A stretch of DNA of 32,686 nt from an uncultured Corynebacterium sp. (GCF_937999985.1 NZ_CALLDG010000104.1:1-32686), one strand, 5' to 3'; counted from the stretch's first letter, positions 1-7,739 are shown. The notes: generated from the sequence alone by a model not told the origin. Numbers and translations are program-made.

Positions 1-109
1 ACACCGTACTCCAAGGTTGTGCAGTGTGTAGGAAAACCAATATTTTACTTCCGCTTAGGAAACTGAGTATGAAGGGTGTGTGGCGGTGGCCGCGGTACCG
101 GTTGTGGTA

Positions 110-157
110 GCAACCGGAGCGCCGGCTGTGACGGCAACCGGAGCGCCGTCTGTGACG
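110..157. repeat. Two tandem copies of a 24-base repeat
   Basis: Two adjacent 24-base units (110-133 and 134-157) differ at one base. They lie in the spacer upstream of dnaB. One frame reads through them as an Ala/Val/Thr-rich stretch ending at a TGA at 194-196, but I see no convincing start or ribosome binding site, so I do not call a gene. Confidence 0.7.
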
Positions 158-191
158 ATGGCCGTGAACGCGGTTACGGCGGTGAATAAAG

Positions 192-447
192 TGTGAATAA
201 TTTAAGGATTTGGGCGACCTGGGGGTTTGTATGAGCGCGATCGCCTGGCCTGCAGGTTTGTTTATCCCCAAGTTATCCACCGATGAAAAGAGAAGCTTTC
301 ACACCAGTCACACGCCTCTGACCTGCGGAAATGGGGAAAGGTGCAGGTGAGAGCGTCGGCTATCCACAGGTTATCCACAAGCCATCCTGGGGGATTGGGG
401 GTTATGCACATTTCCTCCACAGGTATATTCACAAAGCCTGTGGATAA
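192..447. promoter_or_regulatory. Cluster of DnaA boxes upstream of dnaB
   Basis: The gene-free stretch 1-472 holds several matches to the DnaA box TTWTNCACA. Perfect TTATCCACA boxes lie at 371-379 (+) and 439-447 (-). TTATTCACA lies at 192-200 (-) and TTATGCACA at 402-410 (+). Weaker versions are TTATCCACC at 273-281 and CTATCCACA at 360-368. An AT-rich patch follows the first box (about 195-210). The cluster directly precedes the replicative helicase gene, so DnaA control of dnaB or DnaA titration is plausible. I do not call it oriC because dnaA and dnaN are not present. Confidence 0.65.
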
Positions 448-472
448 CTTGTTTTGTATTGCCGCTTAGGGG

Positions 473-2074
473 TTGTCCAGCCCTGCCATTAAAGTGGTCG
501 GCATGAGCAAAAATGCAGGCATGAACTTCGACGACGGCGCCCCGCTGCCGGAGGAACCTTTCGACGATTTCGGCGGCCCCAGCGACTTCGGCGCCGGCTC
601 GGGAGGTGGCTTCGGTGCTGGCTCGGGCGCCGGGGGAGCAGGCGGCTTCCAGTCCTCCGGTCGTCGCGGCGGGGGTTTCCAGGGCGGTCGCAGGGGCCGT
701 GGCGGCCAGGGCGGCCACGGTGGCTCCCAACAGATCGTCCGCGAGATGCCGCAGAACCCGGAAGCCGAGCAGGGTGTGCTCGGCGGCATGATGCTGGACA
801 AGGACGCCATCGCGGATGTCGTTGAAGTCCTGGTCGGCGACGACTTCTATGTGCCGAAGCACAAGACCATTTTTGACGCCATACTTCAGCTGTACGGCGA
901 GGGTAAGGAAGTAGACCCGGTCATCGTCAGTGGTCGCCTGGACCGCGATGGCGTGCTGAGCTTCATCGGCGGCGCTGATTACCTGCACAGTGTCGTCCAG
1001 AAGACTCCGACCTCGGCAAACGTCGGCTACTACGCCTCGATCGTGCGGGAAAAGGCCACGCTGCGGCGCCTGGTGCAGGCAGGCACCACGATTGTGCAGC
1101 TGGGTTATGCAGGCACCGAGGGGGCGGACGTGGATAACGTGGTGGACCGCGCGCAGCAGGAGATGTTCGCCATCACCAACGATGCCGCGAAGGAGGACTA
1201 CGAGGTCTTCGCGGAATTGGTCGCCTCCACTGTGGGGGAGATCGAGCAGCTGGAGAGCCAGGATGGCGTGGAGATGGGTATCCCCACCGGCTTCGCTGAC
1301 CTGGATGATCTGACGAATGGTCTGCGCGGCGGCCAGATGGTGATTGTCGCGGCCCGCCCGGGTGTGGGTAAGTCCACGCTGGCGCTGGACTTCATGCGTT
1401 CGGCGTCGATCCAGCATGGCAAGGCATCGGCGCTGTTCAGCCTGGAAATGAGCAAGTCCGAGGTCATGATGCGTATCTTCTCCGCGGAGGCGGAGGTGCG
1501 CCTGGCTTCCATGCGCGGCGGCAAGCTGACCGACGACGACTGGGATCGCCTAACGGTGCGCATCGGCGAGATCGAGGACGCGCCGATCTACATTGACGAT
1601 TCGCCGAACCTGACGATGATGGAGATCCGCTCGAAGGCGCGCCGCCTGAAGCAGCAGGTAGATCTGCAGTTGATTGTGGTGGACTACCTGCAGCTGATGT
1701 CCTCCGGCAAGCGGGTGGAGTCGCGCCAGCAGGAGGTCTCGGAGTTCTCCCGTCAGCTGAAGCTGCTGGCCAAGGAGGTCAACGTGCCGGTCGTTGCGAT
1801 CTCGCAGCTGAACCGTGGCGTGGAGTCTCGTGGCGACGACGCGCTTCCGCGTGTCTCTGACCTGCGTGAATCTGGTTCTCTGGAGCAGGATGCCGACATG
1901 GTCATGCTGATTAACCGCCCGGATTCGCAGAACCCGGACCACGAGCGCGCGGGCGAGGCGGACATCATCCTCGCCAAGCACCGTGGTGGCCCCATTGGCA
2001 CGGTGACGGTGGCCAACCAGCTGCAGTTCTCCAAGTTCTCCGACATGGCCCGCGACATTAGCCCCATGCCGTAG
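473..2074 (+). CDS. dnaB: Replicative DNA helicase DnaB
   Basis: DnaB is the hexameric ATP-driven helicase that unwinds DNA at the replication fork and recruits primase. The N-terminal primase-interacting domain follows a motif around REMPQNPEAEQGVLGGMM. The RecA-like domain shows Walker A ARPGVGKSTLALDF, Walker B LIVVDYLQLM and a late motif AISQLNRGVESR. The protein has 533 residues from the TTG at 473. A GTG at 494 and an ATG at 503 in the same frame are also possible, and conservation cannot decide because the first 85 or so residues are a Gly/Arg-rich low-complexity extension. That extension makes the protein longer than a typical 450-470 residue DnaB. No intein interrupts it, although actinobacterial dnaB genes often carry one. 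A DnaA-box cluster lies immediately upstream. Confidence 0.97.
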   Translation: MSSPAIKVVGMSKNAGMNFDDGAPLPEEPFDDFGGPSDFGAGSGGGFGAGSGAGGAGGFQSSGRRGGGFQGGRRGRGGQGGHGGSQQIVREMPQNPEAEQGVLGGMMLDKDAIADVVEVLVGDDFYVPKHKTIFDAILQLYGEGKEVDPVIVSGRLDRDGVLSFIGGADYLHSVVQKTPTSANVGYYASIVREKATLRRLVQAGTTIVQLGYAGTEGADVDNVVDRAQQEMFAITNDAAKEDYEVFAELVASTVGEIEQLESQDGVEMGIPTGFADLDDLTNGLRGGQMVIVAARPGVGKSTLALDFMRSASIQHGKASALFSLEMSKSEVMMRIFSAEAEVRLASMRGGKLTDDDWDRLTVRIGEIEDAPIYIDDSPNLTMMEIRSKARRLKQQVDLQLIVVDYLQLMSSGKRVESRQQEVSEFSRQLKLLAKEVNVPVVAISQLNRGVESRGDDALPRVSDLRESGSLEQDADMVMLINRPDSQNPDHERAGEADIILAKHRGGPIGTVTVANQLQFSKFSDMARDISPMP

Positions 2075-2076
2075 TC

Positions 2077-2107
2077 CGGGGCGCTGGGCTCGGCGTCCCG
2101 CGCCCCG
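2077..2107. terminator. Hairpin between convergent dnaB and marR
   Basis: CGGGGCGC (2077-2084) pairs perfectly with GCGCCCCG (2100-2107) across a 15-base loop. It lies in the 41-base gap between two genes that face each other, so it could serve both. There is no T-tract on either side. Confidence 0.45.
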
Positions 2108-2115
2108 CGCCGCGC

Positions 2116-2616
2116 CTAACGTTGCTCGTTCAGCTTCGCCAGGATCGAGTAGAACTGCTCAATCTCCGCGTCGGTTAGCCGGTCAAATACCAGCTCGCGC
2201 ACCTTCGCCACGTGGCCGGGCGCGGCAGTAGTGATCGCGTCGAGACCTGCGGGTTCAAGGACAACATAGGCTCCGCGCCCGTCGGCGTCACAAGTTTCGC
2301 GGCGCACAAGACCGCGCTTCGACATGCGCGTGATCTGGTGCGACAAGCGCGAACGGCTCCACTGCATCATGTTCGCTAGCGCGACGATTCGCTGCTGGTG
2401 GTTCGGCGATTCCGAAAGATGCACCAGAACCTCGTAGTCCGAAAGCGACAGGGCAGTTTCCGCCGCCAGCTGGTGTGCCAGCTCGGCATTGATCTGGATG
2501 TGGGCGTTGAGCCACGCTCGCCACACCTGCTGCTCGCGGCTGCTCAGCCACAGGGTTCCCGCATTCGCATTCTCAACTTGCGGGGAAGAGGTGTTTTCTC
2601 GTGTCATGTTCACCAT
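2116..2616 (-). CDS. MarR family transcriptional regulator
   Basis: This 166-residue protein has the MarR winged-helix layout. An N-terminal helix (LSSREQQVWRAWLNAHIQIN) is followed by the helix-turn-helix around LANMMQWSRSRLSHQITRMSKRG, then the wing with DADGRGAYVVL, then a C-terminal dimerisation helix. MarR proteins are dimeric repressors usually released by small ligands or oxidation. The protein has no cysteine in the DNA-binding part except one near RRETCDADG, so oxidation sensing is possible but unproven. The ATG at 2616 fits the family length. It diverges from a broken yceI gene, which is the most likely former partner or target. Confidence 0.9.
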   Translation of the reverse strand: MVNMTRENTSSPQVENANAGTLWLSSREQQVWRAWLNAHIQINAELAHQLAAETALSLSDYEVLVHLSESPNHQQRIVALANMMQWSRSRLSHQITRMSKRGLVRRETCDADGRGAYVVLEPAGLDAITTAAPGHVAKVRELVFDRLTDAEIEQFYSILAKLNEQR

Positions 2617-2654
2617 TATCGCATATCAGTCAATATCGGTGACACATCAACTAA

Positions 2655-2795
2655 GTGGACGTAGGTTGGGACCCAGCGCATCAAGAGAAGTACCCGCAGA
2701 TCACCTTCACCTCCACGGACATCACCGCCGGCGGCGTGCTCGTCTCCGAGAAGATCACCCTGAACCTCGACATCTCCGCCGTCAAGCAGGCCTAA
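2655..2795 (+). pseudogene. Internally deleted yceI remnant
   Basis: Reading from the GTG at 2655 gives a 46-residue peptide that joins two separated parts of a YceI-family protein. WDPAHQEKYPQITFTSTDI matches the mid-protein region. GGVLVSEKITLNLDISAVKQ is the characteristic C-terminal strand. The lipocalin-like middle, including the region before the last strand, is missing, as is the N-terminus. Full YceI proteins have about 170-220 residues and bind isoprenoid-type lipids. No signal peptide, start context or ribosome site is present. I read this as a decayed gene left beside its MarR-type regulator. Confidence 0.75.
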
Positions 2796-2823
2796 CCTGC
2801 CCGGCCGCCCGGCTGGCCTCTTG

Positions 2824-2851
2824 GCCGCTTAAGCGGCTACCTGGGTAACAT
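2824..2851 (+). promoter_or_regulatory. Palindrome and -10 element before crcB
   Basis: A perfect 14-base palindrome, GCCGCTTAAGCGGC, lies at 2824-2837. A -10-like TAACAT follows at 2846-2851, only seven bases before the ATG at 2859. No ribosome binding site fits in that gap. The arrangement suggests a leaderless transcript with a regulator site over the -35 region. The palindrome might instead be the old terminator of the yceI remnant. Confidence 0.4.
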
Positions 2852-2858
2852 TGCACCC

Positions 2859-3386
2859 ATGAAACGCCTCCCGCCCGTCGCCCTGGTTTTCCTCGGCGGC
2901 GCGCTGGGGGCGATTGTTCGTTGGGCGCTAACAGTCTGGATCCCCGCACTCGGCGACCCGACGCGCGTCCCCGGCGCGGCCGCACCGCTGAACGTCACCG
3001 GCGGGATCCCCCTCGGAGATATCGCATTGCTGGTGGTCAATGTCCTGGGGGCGCTCCTGCTGGGCCTTCTGGTCGGTATGATCCCGGATTCTGCCCACCC
3101 GCGCCGGGCGTTCTGGGGCACGGGGCTGCTCGGTGGTTTCACGTCGTTTAGCTCGCTCGCTGCGGCTATTGACGCCCCCACCGACTCAACTACCGCCGTC
3201 CTCATCGGGGGAGCCTACGGTTTGATCACGCTGGTGCTTGGCCTGCTTGCGGCTGCGATGGGGTTGCGCCTCGGGCGGGATCTGCATCTGCTGGCGCGAC
3301 TACGACACGGGGGCCGTGCAGCCCAAGCAGACAGCGGCGCCGGTGCTGGCCCTGAGGCCGCGCCGGGGGACGGGGGCACGCGATGA
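2859..3386 (+). CDS. crcB: Fluoride efflux channel subunit CrcB/Fluc (first of pair)
   Basis: CrcB/Fluc proteins are small four-helix membrane channels that let fluoride leave the cell and act as dimers. The family marks are visible: GGALGAIVRW in helix 1, VVNVLGALLLGLLVG in helix 2, and GTGLLGGFTSFSS, the broken helix 3 with the central sodium and fluoride-lining residues. A fourth helix follows (LITLVLGLLAAAMG). At 175 residues it is longer than the usual 120-130, because of an extra loop near residues 30-45 and a Gly/Ala-rich C-terminal tail. Its stop overlaps the start of the second crcB (ATGA at 3383), so the two are translationally coupled. The pairing suggests a heterodimeric channel. 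Confidence 0.92.
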   Translation: MKRLPPVALVFLGGALGAIVRWALTVWIPALGDPTRVPGAAAPLNVTGGIPLGDIALLVVNVLGALLLGLLVGMIPDSAHPRRAFWGTGLLGGFTSFSSLAAAIDAPTDSTTAVLIGGAYGLITLVLGLLAAAMGLRLGRDLHLLARLRHGGRAAQADSGAGAGPEAAPGDGGTR

Positions 3387-3832
3387 GCACCGGAGCAACC
3401 CTCGTGGAGCTGCTGGCCGTCGCCGTCGGTGGCGGAACGGGCGCGGCCGCCCGCTATGGCCTGGATACTTACCTGAAGTCCCGGCGCGGCTGGGCACCTC
3501 TGTGGAGCCTGGCGGTGGTGAACCTCCTCGGCACCGCCCTGCTGGGCCTGGTCCTTGGCCTCACCTCGCAGCACGCGGCGGGCATTGGCGGACTGGGTGG
3601 GTCAGTTGGCGCCGACGGGACCGGGGCGACGAGCGCGGCCGGAGACATCCTATTCCCCCTGGTAGGAGTGGGTTTTGCCGGTGGTTTCACCACGTTTTCC
3701 ACGGTGATGGTGGAGGTCTTCACCCGATCCCAGCCCGCCCGCCGCATCGGCGGCGTGGTGGCGATGACCGTTGCCTGCTGCGCGGTGTTTTTCCCCGCGC
3801 TATGGGGCGGGGCGGCGCTCGCGGGCGCCTAG
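3383..3832 (+). CDS. crcB: Fluoride efflux channel subunit CrcB/Fluc (second of pair)
   Basis: This 149-residue membrane protein has all the Fluc motifs: GGGTGAAARYGLD, AVVNLLGTALLGLVLG, and VGFAGGFTTFSTVMVEV with the TTFST turn. A final helix is VVAMTVACCAVFFPAL. A Gly-rich insertion sits between helices 2 and 3 (about residues 65-90). It starts inside the end of the first crcB gene, which implies tight co-expression. In Gram-positive bacteria the two unequal copies usually form the functional antiparallel dimer. No fluoride riboswitch is recognisable upstream. Confidence 0.92.
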   Translation: MSTGATLVELLAVAVGGGTGAAARYGLDTYLKSRRGWAPLWSLAVVNLLGTALLGLVLGLTSQHAAGIGGLGGSVGADGTGATSAAGDILFPLVGVGFAGGFTTFSTVMVEVFTRSQPARRIGGVVAMTVACCAVFFPALWGGAALAGA

Positions 3833-3833
3833 C

Positions 3834-3854
3834 CTGCCGCGATATATGCGGCAG
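3834..3854. terminator. Hairpin between crcB pair and DUF4442 gene
   Basis: CTGCCGC pairs with GCGGCAG across the loop gatatat. It begins two bases after the crcB stop codon and lies between convergent genes, so it may stop transcription from both sides. There is no T-tract. Confidence 0.5.
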
Positions 3855-3867
3855 CGCCTAGCATCTG

Positions 3868-4371
3868 CTACTTCTTGGCGGTCACCCAGATGTCGATCTC
3901 CACGTAGGTGGATTCCTTGCCCTCATCGTCGGCGAAATGGATTTTTACCGGCACGGTCTGGCCGCCGGACTCCTTGGTGATCTTCTCGAAGTCCGGCAGT
4001 TCCGCCGTCGCGGTGGCCGTCAGGCTGCCCTTTGTCTTCTTCAGGTACTGCGTGCGCATACCCTGCGGCAGCCAGCGGTGCGTGTTGGGGATGGACGCCT
4101 CAGCCAGCATCCCCATTGCGAACTCCGCCACGTTGCACGCCGCAATGGCGTGGAAGGTTCCGATGTGGTTATTCAGCAGCCACCACTTCTTCGATTTCAC
4201 CTTGCAGTAGCCCGGTCGCAACTCCTGCAGACGGGGCTGAACGGTGAGGAAATAGGGCGCCTTGGCGCTGGCTGCCAGCGAAAACAGACCGTTGCCAAAC
4301 GGCTTTTTCGCAAGATTCTTGTACATTTTGAAAGTGCTAGACGGATTCGCGTTGGCGTCATAAATAGACAT
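3868..4371 (-). CDS. DUF4442 hotdog-fold protein (thioesterase-like)
   Basis: This 167-residue protein matches the DUF4442 family of hotdog-fold proteins, relatives of PaaI/YiiD-type acyl-CoA thioesterases. The segment LNNHIGTFHAIAACNVAEFAMG corresponds to the long hotdog helix and its preceding loop. It is followed by the strands around RWLPQGMRTQYLKKTKGSLTATA. Substrate is unknown; an acyl-thioester role is a family-level guess. The ATG at 4371 is followed by a typical N-terminal helix region. It diverges from the thioredoxin gene. Confidence 0.8.
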   Translation of the reverse strand: MSIYDANANPSSTFKMYKNLAKKPFGNGLFSLAASAKAPYFLTVQPRLQELRPGYCKVKSKKWWLLNNHIGTFHAIAACNVAEFAMGMLAEASIPNTHRWLPQGMRTQYLKKTKGSLTATATAELPDFEKITKESGGQTVPVKIHFADDEGKESTYVEIDIWVTAKK

Positions 4372-4503
4372 AGTGAGAACTCTAACGTGGAATAAAGCGT
4401 GCGTTGCGTAATGTTGGAAAACATACGCGCCTCTTTTCGTCGGGGCGCCGCGAAGAAGTAGTGACCGAGTTTTGGACTACGCACTCAACCCGAAGGGATA
4501 GAA

Positions 4504-4875
4504 ATGGCGACCACTGAAATCACCGGAGCAAACTTCCAGGAAACCGTGCAGGGCGACGGCATCGTCGTGCTGGATTTCTGGGCAGACTGGTGTGGTCCGT
4601 GCAAGCGCTTCGCCCCCATCTTCGAGCAGGCCTCCGAGGAGAACCCGGACGCCGTGTTCGGCAAGGTAGATACCGAAGCTAACCAGGAGCTTTCCGCAGC
4701 CCTGCAGATCCAGTCGATCCCGACCCTGATGCTGTTCCGCGATGGCGTGCTGCTGGCCCGCGAATCCGGCCTGCTGCCGGGCAAGGCCATCAACGAGCTG
4801 ATTGCCAAGGCCAAGGAGCTGGACATGGACGAGGTCCGCAAGCAGATCGAGGCCGAGCAGGGCGGGGCGCAGTAA
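4504..4875 (+). CDS. Thioredoxin
   Basis: Thioredoxin is a small cytoplasmic disulfide reductase. The active site WCGPCK is intact within VLDFWADWCGPCKRFAP. The cis-proline loop IQSIPTLMLF and the FRDG turn are also present. At 123 residues it is about 15 longer than the minimal fold because of a charged C-terminal helix (ELDMDEVRKQIEAEQ). A ribosome site (GAAGGGA) lies a few bases before the ATG at 4504. It stands alone, convergent with the alcohol dehydrogenase gene, and shares a hairpin terminator with it. No thioredoxin reductase gene is nearby. Confidence 0.95.
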   Translation: MATTEITGANFQETVQGDGIVVLDFWADWCGPCKRFAPIFEQASEENPDAVFGKVDTEANQELSAALQIQSIPTLMLFRDGVLLARESGLLPGKAINELIAKAKELDMDEVRKQIEAEQGGAQ

Positions 4876-4902
4876 GCGCTTGGGCTACAAGCCCCCGGCG
4901 CT
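4875..4902. terminator. Bidirectional hairpin between trx and adh
   Basis: An outer stem AGCGC/GCGCT (4875-4879 with 4898-4902) encloses an inner stem GGGCT-aca-AGCCC (4882-4894). It overlaps the last base of the thioredoxin stop codon and the end of the alcohol dehydrogenase gene, which converge here. Confidence 0.6.
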
Positions 4903-5959
4903 ACAGTGTGTTGACGTCGATGACGAAACGGTAGCGCACATCCGAATCCAACACGCGCTGATAGGCCGTGTTGATCTCCTCTGCCGGGATGACCTCCGTC
5001 TCCGCGGTGATGCCGTGGGCGGCGCAGAAATCAATCATCTCCTGGGTCTCCCGGATACCACCGATAGCGCTGCCCGCCACGGAACGGCGCTTACCGATCA
5101 GCGCACCAGCGCTGATCTGCATTTTCTCCGGCGGCAGCCCCAGCATCACCATGGTTCCGCCACGCGCCAGGGTGGAAATAAACGGCGCCGGATCCAGCGG
5201 AGCGCTGACCGTATTAATGATCAGGTCGAAGCTCGCCCTCAAGGGTTTGTGCCAGCCCTCCTCCTTGGTAGCCACATAGCGGCTGGCACCAAAGGCCATG
5301 CCATCGGCCTCCTTGGACTTCGAGTGGCTGAGCACCGTCACGTCCGCCCCCATCGCCGCGGCCAGCTTCACCGCCACATGCCCCAGGCCGCCCATGCCGA
5401 CCACCGCCACGCGGGAACCTTCGCCCACGCCCCAGTGCTTCAGCGGGGAATACGTAGTAATCCCAGCGCACAATAGGGGAGTGGCCGCCGCGGCTGCATC
5501 CGACTCCAAGTCGGCGAAAGCCTCCGGGATGCGGACCAGGAACTCCTCCCGGCAGACGATGTGGGTGGAATAACCGCCCTGCGTGATGGTGCCGTCGATG
5601 CGGTCCGGCGCGTTATACGTGCCGGTCGAACCGTTCTCGCAGTAGTTTTCATCGCCTTCGCGGCAGGCATCGCAATCCAGGCAGCTATCCACCAGGCAGC
5701 CGATGCCGACCACATCGCCGGGGCGGAAGTTCTGTACCTCCGCGCCCACTTCGGTGACCTCGCCGATGATCTCGTGGCCGGGGGTCATGGGGAAGTTATC
5801 GTGCGGCCAATCGCCATTCACGGTGTGAATATCCGAGTGGCAGATGCCCGCCCAGCGGATCTTGATTAGGCAGTCGTTGGGGCGCAAATCGCGCCGGGAA
5901 ATGGTGGATTTCTCCAGCGCCTCGCCGGCGCCGGGGGCTGAGTAACATGCAACGTCCAT
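4901..5959 (-). CDS. Zinc-dependent NAD(P) alcohol dehydrogenase
   Basis: This is a medium-chain dehydrogenase of the cinnamyl alcohol/YahK-like group, oxidising alcohols or reducing aldehydes with a nicotinamide cofactor. The catalytic zinc site shows as GICHSDIHTVNGDW and MTPGHEIIGEV. The structural zinc site has the cysteine string CLDCDACREGDENYC. The Rossmann motif is VVGMGGLGHVAVKLA. I prefer the ATG at 5959 (MDVACYSAPG), where family members begin, giving 352 residues. An in-frame ATG at 6001 would add 14 residues of no recognisable character. Neither start has an ideal ribosome site. The physiological substrate cannot be told from the sequence. Confidence 0.92.
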   Translation of the reverse strand: MDVACYSAPGAGEALEKSTISRRDLRPNDCLIKIRWAGICHSDIHTVNGDWPHDNFPMTPGHEIIGEVTEVGAEVQNFRPGDVVGIGCLVDSCLDCDACREGDENYCENGSTGTYNAPDRIDGTITQGGYSTHIVCREEFLVRIPEAFADLESDAAAAATPLLCAGITTYSPLKHWGVGEGSRVAVVGMGGLGHVAVKLAAAMGADVTVLSHSKSKEADGMAFGASRYVATKEEGWHKPLRASFDLIINTVSAPLDPAPFISTLARGGTMVMLGLPPEKMQISAGALIGKRRSVAGSAIGGIRETQEMIDFCAAHGITAETEVIPAEEINTAYQRVLDSDVRYRFVIDVNTL

Positions 5960-6084
5960 GCTCCCCAGGCTACGCAGGTCCCGCGTGTGTGGTGCAGGCA
6001 TGCGTGGTGCGTGTGCTCCAGCCCTTCCCGCGCAGCGCGGATTCGCAGGGCCTGCGCTGGGGTGCGGGCGGGCGCGGCCTAGAG

Positions 6085-6094
6085 GGCGTCAATA
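6085..6094 (-). repeat. Intergenic copy of the TATTGACGCC motif
   Basis: An exact copy (GGCGTCAATA on the plus strand) lies in the spacer between the divergent alcohol dehydrogenase and DUF6230 genes. It is one of ten in the window. Confidence 0.8.
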
Positions 6095-6169
6095 AAGAGA
6101 ACGGCGATTCGCGCAACGGTGCCACGGCGGGGATAATGTGTAAGGGCTTTACAACAGGAGGCACGAAGA

Positions 6170-6745
6170 ATGGGACGGATCAACGGCAAGAAGGCCGCAG
6201 TGGCGCTGACCGCCGGGCTGGTCGGCTTCGCCGGCACGGGAATGGCCGTGGCGAAGGGCGGTATCTCTGCGAACCTGGCGCTTTCCGGCTCCTTCTTCAC
6301 CGTGACGATCGGCGGCCTGTCCGGGCAGGATTTCTCCCTGTTCATGGATAACGACGCGAAGGGCGACGACCACTTGCCCGTCGCGCGCGTGAAGATTAAG
6401 CAGGCGAAGGCTTCTGACCTGTGTCTTTCCACAACCGTGCCGGACCTTCCCGCCGTCGGCGAGGCTACCCTTTCGCTGCGCGCCAACGGGCAGAACAGCG
6501 TTGATGCGGACGACCTGATCGTGGGCTCCACTGACATTAAGGGCAGCCTGCGGATGGCTGACCCCAACCTTGGTATTGACGCCAGCCAGGTCAACCCCGA
6601 AGCGCCGAACGACGCCTGGGGTCTGCACTCGAAGGACGTGCAGGTTGTGGCGGACAAGATCATTGCCACGTCGGTAGGTGCGAAGCAGCTGAACGTTTCC
6701 GGAGTGGAGGCGAACGTGCGCCGAGGAACCGAGAATGCCTGCTAA
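6170..6745 (+). CDS. DUF6230 family exported protein
   Basis: This 191-residue protein begins with a signal-like segment (residues 8-28, AAVALTAGLVGFAGTGMAVA). A single domain of the DUF6230 type follows, with SGSFFTVTIGGLSG, the cysteine segment ASDLCLSTTVPDLP and a C-terminal cysteine two residues from the stop region. The two cysteines may form a disulfide outside the membrane. The family is widespread in actinomycetes, and its function is unknown to me. A strong ribosome site (AGGAGG) precedes the ATG at 6170. The gene overlaps the next by 11 bases, so the two are coupled. Confidence 0.82.
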   Translation: MGRINGKKAAVALTAGLVGFAGTGMAVAKGGISANLALSGSFFTVTIGGLSGQDFSLFMDNDAKGDDHLPVARVKIKQAKASDLCLSTTVPDLPAVGEATLSLRANGQNSVDADDLIVGSTDIKGSLRMADPNLGIDASQVNPEAPNDAWGLHSKDVQVVADKIIATSVGAKQLNVSGVEANVRRGTENAC

Positions 6746-7739
6746 AGGGCGGTTAGCGCGCTTCGCCGAGTGGCGCCGCAACCGACCGTTCGTGCCGGGG
6801 CTGTTGGTGCTGCTTTCGGGTGTTGTGATTATGACGCCCGCGTATCTAACGCTGCGCATTTCCGACCTACTGGTGATGATCTCCACGCTGTCGGGGGTTT
6901 CCACGCTCTTCCTGGGCGCGGCGCAGATCATGTTCGCACTGGGTATTTGGCTGAAGCCTGCCACGGCTCCCTACCTGGGGGTTTTCGCCATTCTGGTATC
7001 CCTGGTGGCGCTGCCGGCCTCCAATATCGGTGGGTTCTTGTTGGGTTCGCTGCTGGGCATTTTCGGCGGGGCGTTTGCGCTGGCGTGGGAGTCGGGGGAA
7101 CCGGGGGAGCGGAAACCGAAGAAGGCTCGGGGCGAGGGCAAGGAAAAGGACGGGGGCTCAGGGGGTGGATACTCCGCGACGGTCGCGGCCCTGCTGGTGG
7201 CGGTGGGGATTGCGACCGGCGTGGGCATCCTGAATGCGAATGCCCCGTACAGTGTGGCCCAGCCCGCGCGGGTGGGCGACGTCGGCCAGGTCACCGCAGA
7301 CAATGTGACCTTCAAGGGGAACGTGCACATCGGCGTGGATTCTGTAGGCACGGAGCACGGCGGCCGCGACCTGCTGCGCATCACTGGCGACCGGCTGGAG
7401 ATCAAGAACCTGCAGATCAGGCTGCCCGGACAGTGGGGTGACGGGCTGATGCAGACCGGCCCGGATGTGGAGACCTACGTGATCGAAGGCCCCGTCGTGG
7501 TGGAGGCAACGTCCTTGGAGGCCGTGCCCGCGCTGGCGGAGATCTCCACGGTGCCGGTGAAGGTGGACATTTCCGCTGGTGCTGGGGATGTGCTGCACCA
7601 GCTGGGCCTCGTTCCTAGCGAGGCGCCGATCCCGGACCCGGTGATGGAGGTCGTCTCCCTGAAACAAGTGAAGCTGGACTTGATGCACCTGACCGGGCGG
7701 GACATGAACGCCCCGGTGGTTCACCTGTACCCGCTCTAG
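6735..7739 (+). CDS. DUF6114 family membrane protein with exported C-terminal domain
   Basis: This 334-residue protein starts inside the end of the DUF6230 gene. Residues 15-120 hold four hydrophobic segments of the DUF6114 type (FVPGLLVLLSGVVIM to GIFGGAFALAW). A charged, Lys/Glu/Gly-rich linker follows (about 122-145). A fifth hydrophobic segment comes next (VAALLVAVGIATGVGI), then a roughly 170-residue outer domain with VTADNVTFKGNVHIGVDS and DRLEIKNLQIRLPG. The outer domain resembles the beta-rich pattern of its DUF6230 partner. DUF6230 and DUF6114 genes are commonly paired in actinomycetes. A role in the envelope is inferred from topology only. Confidence 0.78.
   Translation: MPAKGRLARFAEWRRNRPFVPGLLVLLSGVVIMTPAYLTLRISDLLVMISTLSGVSTLFLGAAQIMFALGIWLKPATAPYLGVFAILVSLVALPASNIGGFLLGSLLGIFGGAFALAWESGEPGERKPKKARGEGKEKDGGSGGGYSATVAALLVAVGIATGVGILNANAPYSVAQPARVGDVGQVTADNVTFKGNVHIGVDSVGTEHGGRDLLRITGDRLEIKNLQIRLPGQWGDGLMQTGPDVETYVIEGPVVVEATSLEAVPALAEISTVPVKVDISAGAGDVLHQLGLVPSEAPIPDPVMEVVSLKQVKLDLMHLTGRDMNAPVVHLYPL

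Noticed and set aside
80..196. Short Ala/Val/Thr-rich frame upstream of dnaB
   Set aside because: Low complexity made by a 24-base tandem repeat, with no ribosome site and no known counterpart.
192..447. Chromosomal origin oriC
   Set aside because: dnaA and dnaN are absent and only a few boxes are perfect; a regulatory or titration site is the safer reading.
371..1417. 348-residue minus-strand frame opposite dnaB
   Set aside because: Antisense shadow of the helicase gene, overlapping the DnaA-box region.
473..2074. Intein in DnaB
   Set aside because: Helicase motifs are continuous with normal spacing; extra length is all in the N-terminal Gly/Arg-rich tail.
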